From contig NC_009441.1 of NCBI RefSeq assembly GCF_000016645.1, forward strand, positions 434,001 through 498,000: DNA of 64,000 nucleotides, given 5' to 3'. The first letter of the stretch is position 1. Every line of letters begins with the position of its first letter. The notes beneath the pieces are model-generated. The model ran no database searches. It had not been told where the DNA came from and saw only the letters and a program-made list of their open reading frames with translations. Below, in pieces: positions 60,303 through 64,000 of the stretch. The DNA comes from Flavobacterium johnsoniae UW101. GTDB lineage: Bacteria > Bacteroidota > Bacteroidia > Flavobacteriales > Flavobacteriaceae. Position numbers and translations under genes: made by a program.

Positions 60303-61043
60303 TTACCAAGGACTTACCCCTGTTTCATCTTCAATATCATTACTGAAAAATTGTCCCGTTGGTCCGTTTTCATCAGTTAATGTATGTTTGATAATAAAAG
60401 ATGCTGCACTTTCTACAGTTCCGGGACCGCTATAATGATTGAAGTCTGTTGCCGTGTAACCCGGATCAATTGCATTTACTTTAAAAGATAAATCTTTTAG
60501 TTCATAAGCCAGTACAATGGTATATGCATTTAATGCTGTTTTTGAAGTTCCGTAAGCCGCTGATTTAAAATCGTAATATTTCCATGATGCATCACTATGC
60601 AGAGTTAAAGAACCAAGTCCGGAAGTTATATTACTAATTCTCGGACTGTCTGATTTTTTAAGTAATTCCAAAAAAGCCTGAGTAACGCTTATAACACCAA
60701 AAAAGTTAGTTTCAAATACATTTTTAATGTCTTTAACACTGGTGTCTGAAGCAGTTTGAGGAAACTGGCCGCCGCTTATTCCTGCATTGTTGATTAGGAT
60801 ATCTAATTTTCCCTGCTCGTTTTCTACAATCTTTTTTGCTGCTAAAATTGAATCCGGATTGGTAACATCAATTTGAATCGCTTTGATATTTTGAAAACCA
60901 TCTTTGTTTAATTCTTTTACAATTTCGTTTCCTTTTTCAAGATCGCGGCTTCCTAAATACACAAACAATCCCTGTTTTGAAAGCTGTTTTGTTATTTCTA
61001 ATCCTATGCTTCTATTTGCTCCTGTTATTAATACTGATTTCAT
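60303..61043 (-). CDS. short-chain dehydrogenase/reductase
   Basis: 246 aa. Cofactor loop ITGANRSIGLE, NNAGISGG, catalytic Ser in SNITSGLGSL and Tyr/Lys in YGTSK, then DPGYTATDFN. Resembles carbonyl-reductase-like SDRs; substrate unknown. It follows the Crp/Fnr gene on the same strand but has its own upstream region with a copy of the Crp operator (61099-61114) and a weak minus-7 element CAACTTTG (61077 to 61070). Confidence 0.93.
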   Translation of the reverse strand: MKSVLITGANRSIGLEITKQLSKQGLFVYLGSRDLEKGNEIVKELNKDGFQNIKAIQIDVTNPDSILAAKKIVENEQGKLDILINNAGISGGQFPQTASDTSVKDIKNVFETNFFGVISVTQAFLELLKKSDSPRISNITSGLGSLTLHSDASWKYYDFKSAAYGTSKTALNAYTIVLAYELKDLSFKVNAIDPGYTATDFNHYSGPGTVESAASFIIKHTLTDENGPTGQFFSNDIEDETGVSPW

Positions 61044-61098
61044 TTTTAAATTGTTTTAAAATTATAATACAAAGTTGGTTACTTTAAAAATGGAATCA

Positions 61099-61114
61099 TT
61101 TGCCATTTGGCAAA
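61099..61114. promoter_or_regulatory. Crp/Fnr operator copy 1 (upstream of the SDR)
   Basis: TTTGCCATTTGGCAAA, perfect 7-bp arms, identical to 61725-61740. Centred about 43 bases before the inferred SDR transcription start. Confidence 0.8.
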
Positions 61115-61121
61115 AAGCAAT

Positions 61122-61691
61122 TTAACGAATGTTTTTTCTAATTCTACTTAAAGACGATTGTGTAATTCCTAAATAAGATGCCACATAAGATAACGGAATG
61201 CGATTGATAACGTTGGGATAGATTTTTAAAAACATTAAATAACGCGTAGTAGCATCTTCTGAAACCAGCGGACTTCTTCTTTCTACTTTTTGTCTCAATG
61301 CTTTCGAAATAATTCTGTGTACAATGGCATCCCAGCCAATTATTGTTTCTAAAAGTTCTTTCCAGTCTTTTTTAGAAAAAACCAGCAATTTACAATCTGT
61401 TATCGCCTGCACATAAGCATTGGAACAAATATCATTATCGAAACTTTCCATATCAACAACCAGATTATTTTCGTCGATAAAATATTTAGTAATTTCCTCG
61501 CCTTTGTTATTGTAGTAACAAACACGGGTAATTCCTTCTAAAACAAAACCAACCTGCTGGGCAATTTTTCCGGCTTCTGAAAAATATTCATCTTTCTGAA
61601 GTTCCAATACAGTTGTTTTACTTGCAATTAAATCCAGCTGATGCTGATTTAAAGTCCCAAATTGCAATATATAATCTATAAATTCTTTCAT
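61122..61691 (-). CDS. Crp/Fnr family transcriptional regulator
   Basis: 189 aa. N-terminal cyclic-nucleotide-binding-like barrel (about 20-120: FSEAGKIAQQVGFVLEGITRVCYYNNKGEEIT) and a C-terminal HTH (IPLSYVASYLGITQSSLSRIRKN). The cAMP-pocket residues are not conserved, and there is no Fe-S Cys cluster, so the signal is unknown. Starts at ATG 61691 under promoter TAACTTTG with an operator copy beside it; a second copy stands before the SDR gene downstream. Confidence 0.92.
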   Translation of the reverse strand: MKEFIDYILQFGTLNQHQLDLIASKTTVLELQKDEYFSEAGKIAQQVGFVLEGITRVCYYNNKGEEITKYFIDENNLVVDMESFDNDICSNAYVQAITDCKLLVFSKKDWKELLETIIGWDAIVHRIISKALRQKVERRSPLVSEDATTRYLMFLKIYPNVINRIPLSYVASYLGITQSSLSRIRKNIR

Positions 61692-61705
61692 AGAGGCAAG
61701 TTAAT

Positions 61706-61713
61706 CAAAGTTA
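61706..61713 (-). promoter_or_regulatory. minus-7 element TAACTTTG of the Crp/Fnr gene
   Basis: Exact TAnnTTTG on the minus strand, 14 bases before ATG 61691; operator copy 2 sits 11 bases further upstream. Confidence 0.75.
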
Positions 61714-61724
61714 TTGGTGCAGAA

Positions 61725-61740
61725 TTTGCCATTTGGCAAA
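61725..61740. promoter_or_regulatory. Crp/Fnr operator copy 2 (upstream of the Crp/Fnr gene)
   Basis: TTTGCCATTTGGCAAA, identical to copy 1; overlaps the expected minus-33 region. Confidence 0.8.
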
Positions 61741-61760
61741 AACGATTCAAAACATAAAAG

Positions 61761-62084
61761 TTATTTTCCCAATAAATTTTCGGTACTGGTTAAAAAATCT
61801 TCCGTGGCTTTTTCAATATCAATATTCATTCTTTCGGCCAAAACCGTAAGCCACCAAATGGATTCTCCTAATTTATGTTTGAGTTCCTGTTCTGTGTTTC
61901 CTTTTGGCCATCTTCCCTGCTGCGACATTACGTTACGGCCAATTAAGCCGGCATCTGTCAAAAATGCCAATGCATCTTCTTCTATTGTCCATTCGCTTCC
62001 GTGATGCGATAATTCTAATTCGTGATAACGCTTTCTTATTTCTAAAGAACGTTCTTTGAGCTGTTCAAAATTTATTGATGCCAT
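61761..62084 (-). CDS. MazG-like nucleotide pyrophosphohydrolase fold protein
   Basis: 107 aa, all-helical. LKHKLGESIWWLTVLAERMNIDIEKATEDFL follows the MazG-like wording (ELGDVLWYLALLA..LGI.L..A), with WTIEEDALAFLTDAGLIGRNVM as the first helix pair. Catalytic acidic residues are only partly kept (first Glu replaced by Lys), so activity is uncertain. Would remove pyrophosphate from (d)NTPs. Starts 3 bases after the AraC stop, so it is in that operon. Confidence 0.7.
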   Translation of the reverse strand: MASINFEQLKERSLEIRKRYHELELSHHGSEWTIEEDALAFLTDAGLIGRNVMSQQGRWPKGNTEQELKHKLGESIWWLTVLAERMNIDIEKATEDFLTSTENLLGK

Positions 62085-62087
62085 AAT

Positions 62088-63002
62088 TTAATTTTTATTG
62101 AATTGTTCCTGAAATGCGATTGGACTTAAATTTGTTTTTTTCTTGAATAATTTATTGAAAGACTGCGGATGTTCAAAACCTAATTTATAGGCAATCTCAG
62201 ACATTGAAAAAGTTCCTTTCATGATATAATCTTTTGCTTTTTCTATCAATTTATCATGAATAAACTGCTGTGTATTTTGTCCCGAAAGATTCCGAAGCAG
62301 ATCGCTTAAATATCTGGCAGACAAACCTAATTCATCGGCCACAAACTGAACGGTTGGCAAACCATTTTCAAGTGTTTTTTCGTTATTAAAATAATCTTCC
62401 AGTAAAATTTCCAGTTTTGAAAGCACATCATTGTTAACTGCTTTTCGGGTAATAAACTGCCTGTTATAAAACCGATTGCTGTAGTTAAGTAAAAGTTCGA
62501 TCTGCGAGATAAGAACGTCCTGACTAAAAGTATCAATGCGTTCTTTTAATTCATTTTGAATATTAGCAAAAACCCCTAAAATAGTTTCTTTTTCATTTTC
62601 TGATAAATACAAAGCCTCCGATGCTGTATAAGAAAAGAATCCATACTTTTTAATATTAGCATTTAATGTATAAGGCCGAATAAAATCAGGATGAATATTT
62701 AATGACATGCCGCTGTAATCCGCCTCTTCTTCCTGCATTTTTAAAATTTGTCCCGGTGAAACAAATGACATGCCACCTTCCTCGAAATCATAAAAACCAT
62801 GTCCATATCGAAGCTTTCCAGAAAAATGAGTTTTAAAAGAGATTTTATAAAAATCTAAAATAATTCCGTTTTCAAAATCTTTTGGGTCAAATACTGCTTC
62901 GCCATAATTCAAGATACTAATAAGCGGATGCATAGGTTTTGGCTGTCCCATCGCTTTATGAAGTTCTGATATCGAATGAAATATTTTAGGTTGATTTTTC
63001 AT
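62088..63002 (-). CDS. AraC family transcriptional regulator
   Basis: 304 aa. N-terminal sensor part (1-about 190, cupin-like, FVSPGQILKM) and C-terminal double HTH: VQFVADELGLSARYLSDLLRNLSG and SMSEIAYKLGFEHPQSFNKLFKKKTNLSP. Usually an activator of neighbouring genes. One base separates it from the upstream antibiotic-monooxygenase-like gene and three from the MazG-like gene. Confidence 0.93.
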   Translation of the reverse strand: MKNQPKIFHSISELHKAMGQPKPMHPLISILNYGEAVFDPKDFENGIILDFYKISFKTHFSGKLRYGHGFYDFEEGGMSFVSPGQILKMQEEEADYSGMSLNIHPDFIRPYTLNANIKKYGFFSYTASEALYLSENEKETILGVFANIQNELKERIDTFSQDVLISQIELLLNYSNRFYNRQFITRKAVNNDVLSKLEILLEDYFNNEKTLENGLPTVQFVADELGLSARYLSDLLRNLSGQNTQQFIHDKLIEKAKDYIMKGTFSMSEIAYKLGFEHPQSFNKLFKKKTNLSPIAFQEQFNKN

Positions 63003-63003
63003 C

Positions 63004-63309
63004 TCACAAATTTATAAAATGTTCGACTGGCGCAATGTTCCAGCTCACAGTACTTTGATCAATCATGTTGTGTACGACAGAATCACTGAGTTCTGTCATT
63101 AATTTATGCATCGCATCTGTGCCTTCTGCAGCACTGTCCCAAACCAGCATATCGTAAACTATTCCTTTTTTCAATTCAAAAATGGTTCTGGAGCGAAATC
63201 CTTTTTGACGTTTTAAAAATTCGTCGATTTCCTTATTAGCTTCAATAAATTGCTGTGTTGTAAAACCGTTTAATTTAAAAGTCGTTAATTCTATTGCTTG
63301 ATTTTTCAT
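63004..63309 (-). CDS. small dimeric alpha/beta-barrel protein (monooxygenase-like)
   Basis: 101 aa. Strand-helix-strand order of the ABM-like ferredoxin fold: ELTTFKLNG, FIEANKEIDEFLKRQKGF, RTIFELKKGIVYDMLVWDS, AMHKLMTELSDS. This kind of protein includes quinol and antibiotic monooxygenases, but no catalytic residues can be pinned down. Located between an SDR and an AraC regulator, both tightly spaced. Confidence 0.65.
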   Translation of the reverse strand: MKNQAIELTTFKLNGFTTQQFIEANKEIDEFLKRQKGFRSRTIFELKKGIVYDMLVWDSAAEGTDAMHKLMTELSDSVVHNMIDQSTVSWNIAPVEHFINL

Positions 63310-63320
63310 CTTATTTTAAA

Positions 63321-64000
63321 TTAAAAAGTAAACATTGCTTTAATATTTTGAACCTGGGCTTCAGCACCATTTTTCAATCTTTCATTGTATAAAGCATTGG
63401 CATCATTTCCGGCAACATATCGCAATTGATTTTTATTATCTGTCGCTGCTTCATATATAATTTGAGCAACATCTTCTGCTTTTGTATAATTCTCTAATTG
63501 TTCGGCGCTGTAACCTTTACTAACTTCTGCGGTTAATTTTTCATACGCTTGGTGCTGACCTACTTCCATAGAGCGAATTGCAAAATCGGTTTTCATGCCG
63601 CCAGGAGCGACAACTTTAACCTGAATTCCAAATTGAGTTAATTCTGACGCCAGACTTTCTGAAAAACCATCGACACCAAATTTAGTTGCGCTGTAAATAG
63701 AACAAGTTGGAAATCCAATTAAACCAAAAGTAGAAGTAACATTTATAAAAGTACCGCTTTTTTTCTCACGAAAATGCGGTGTAAAAGCTTTTGAAATTCT
63801 AATAACTCCAAATAGATTGGTAACAATCTGGCGTTCGATTTGAATTTCGCTTAAAGATTCTAAAGCACCAATCAACCCGTAACCGGCATTATTTAATACA
63901 ACATCTACAGAATATTTTTCTGTAATGCTTTTTATTGTTTCTGTAATTTGTTCTGAATTTGTAACGTCAAGCGGTAATACAATTACGTTTTCTAATGAAG
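63321..64000 (-). CDS. short-chain dehydrogenase/reductase, 5' end outside window
   Basis: The frame is open to the window edge, so the true start lies beyond 64000; a TTG at 63875 is not the start, since DVTNSEQ and VVLNNAGYGLIGALE (NNAG motif) are encoded upstream of it. Catalytic Ser in INVTSTFGLIG and Tyr/Lys in YSATKFG are present, then APGGMKTDF. The N-terminal cofactor loop is not in view. First visible gene of the SDR/ABM-like/AraC/MazG-like operon. Confidence 0.93.
   Translation of the reverse strand, partial: SLENVIVLPLDVTNSEQITETIKSITEKYSVDVVLNNAGYGLIGALESLSEIQIERQIVTNLFGVIRISKAFTPHFREKKSGTFINVTSTFGLIGFPTCSIYSATKFGVDGFSESLASELTQFGIQVKVVAPGGMKTDFAIRSMEVGQHQAYEKLTAEVSKGYSAEQLENYTKAEDVAQIIYEAATDNKNQLRYVAGNDANALYNERLKNGAEAQVQNIKAMFTF

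Overview
The window reads as chromosome of a Flavobacterium-like member of Bacteroidota. It is AT-rich, many genes are preceded by the TAnnTTTG minus-7 element typical of this phylum (some with TTG about 20 bases further upstream), Shine-Dalgarno sequences are weak, and the content fits: S46 dipeptidyl-peptidase, TonB-dependent receptor, TonB/ExbBD-like proteins, fused glycine decarboxylase, purK-purE. There is no rRNA, no CRISPR array and no recognisable insertion sequence. One tRNA (Val, TAC) is present.

Layout. 1-8.2 kb: a truncated S46 peptidase, a small beta-barrel protein, then obgE, a CNNM/CBS protein, adk and hpt on the minus strand, and a secreted propeller dehydrogenase. 8.4-17.2 kb: TonB receptor with a directly abutting HEAT-like gene, purK-purE, a RelBE/ParE-type toxin-antitoxin pair, an M3 peptidase, a SanA-like protein and a HicAB pair. 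17.4-22.8 kb: a cation/proton antiporter, then the most unusual block: three related small cytosolic proteins that resemble the AidA/PixA inclusion-body family, a DUF1842-like protein and a c-type-heme protein, with two near-identical about 60-nt leaders in front of two transcription units. 23-26 kb: a GbsR/MarR regulon with two identical operators.

26-45 kb is mainly housekeeping: UbiA-like membrane protein, gcvP, a KAS III-like synthase, methyltransferase, glycosyltransferase, MlaE/MlaF, SprT-like protein, a 23S-IVS-type four-helix protein within an inverted repeat, SDR, M28 peptidase, acyl-CoA dehydrogenase, glutamate/leucine dehydrogenase family, TonB-like protein facing exbB-exbD, folC and tRNA-Val.

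45.7-64 kb is regulator-dense. It holds methyltransferase, VOC protein with MarR, XRE and MerR regulators, a serine hydrolase overlapping a putative metallopeptidase, a histidine kinase with a sigma-54 activator divergent from an ABC exporter operon (ATPase plus two tandem 807-aa permeases), a Crp/Fnr regulator with two identical 16-bp operators (its own promoter and that of the neighbouring SDR), and an SDR/monooxygenase-like/AraC/MazG-like operon that runs off the right edge. Intergenic spaces carry several families of dispersed palindromic elements, the clearest being about 90-bp elements with 22-24-bp perfect inverted ends.
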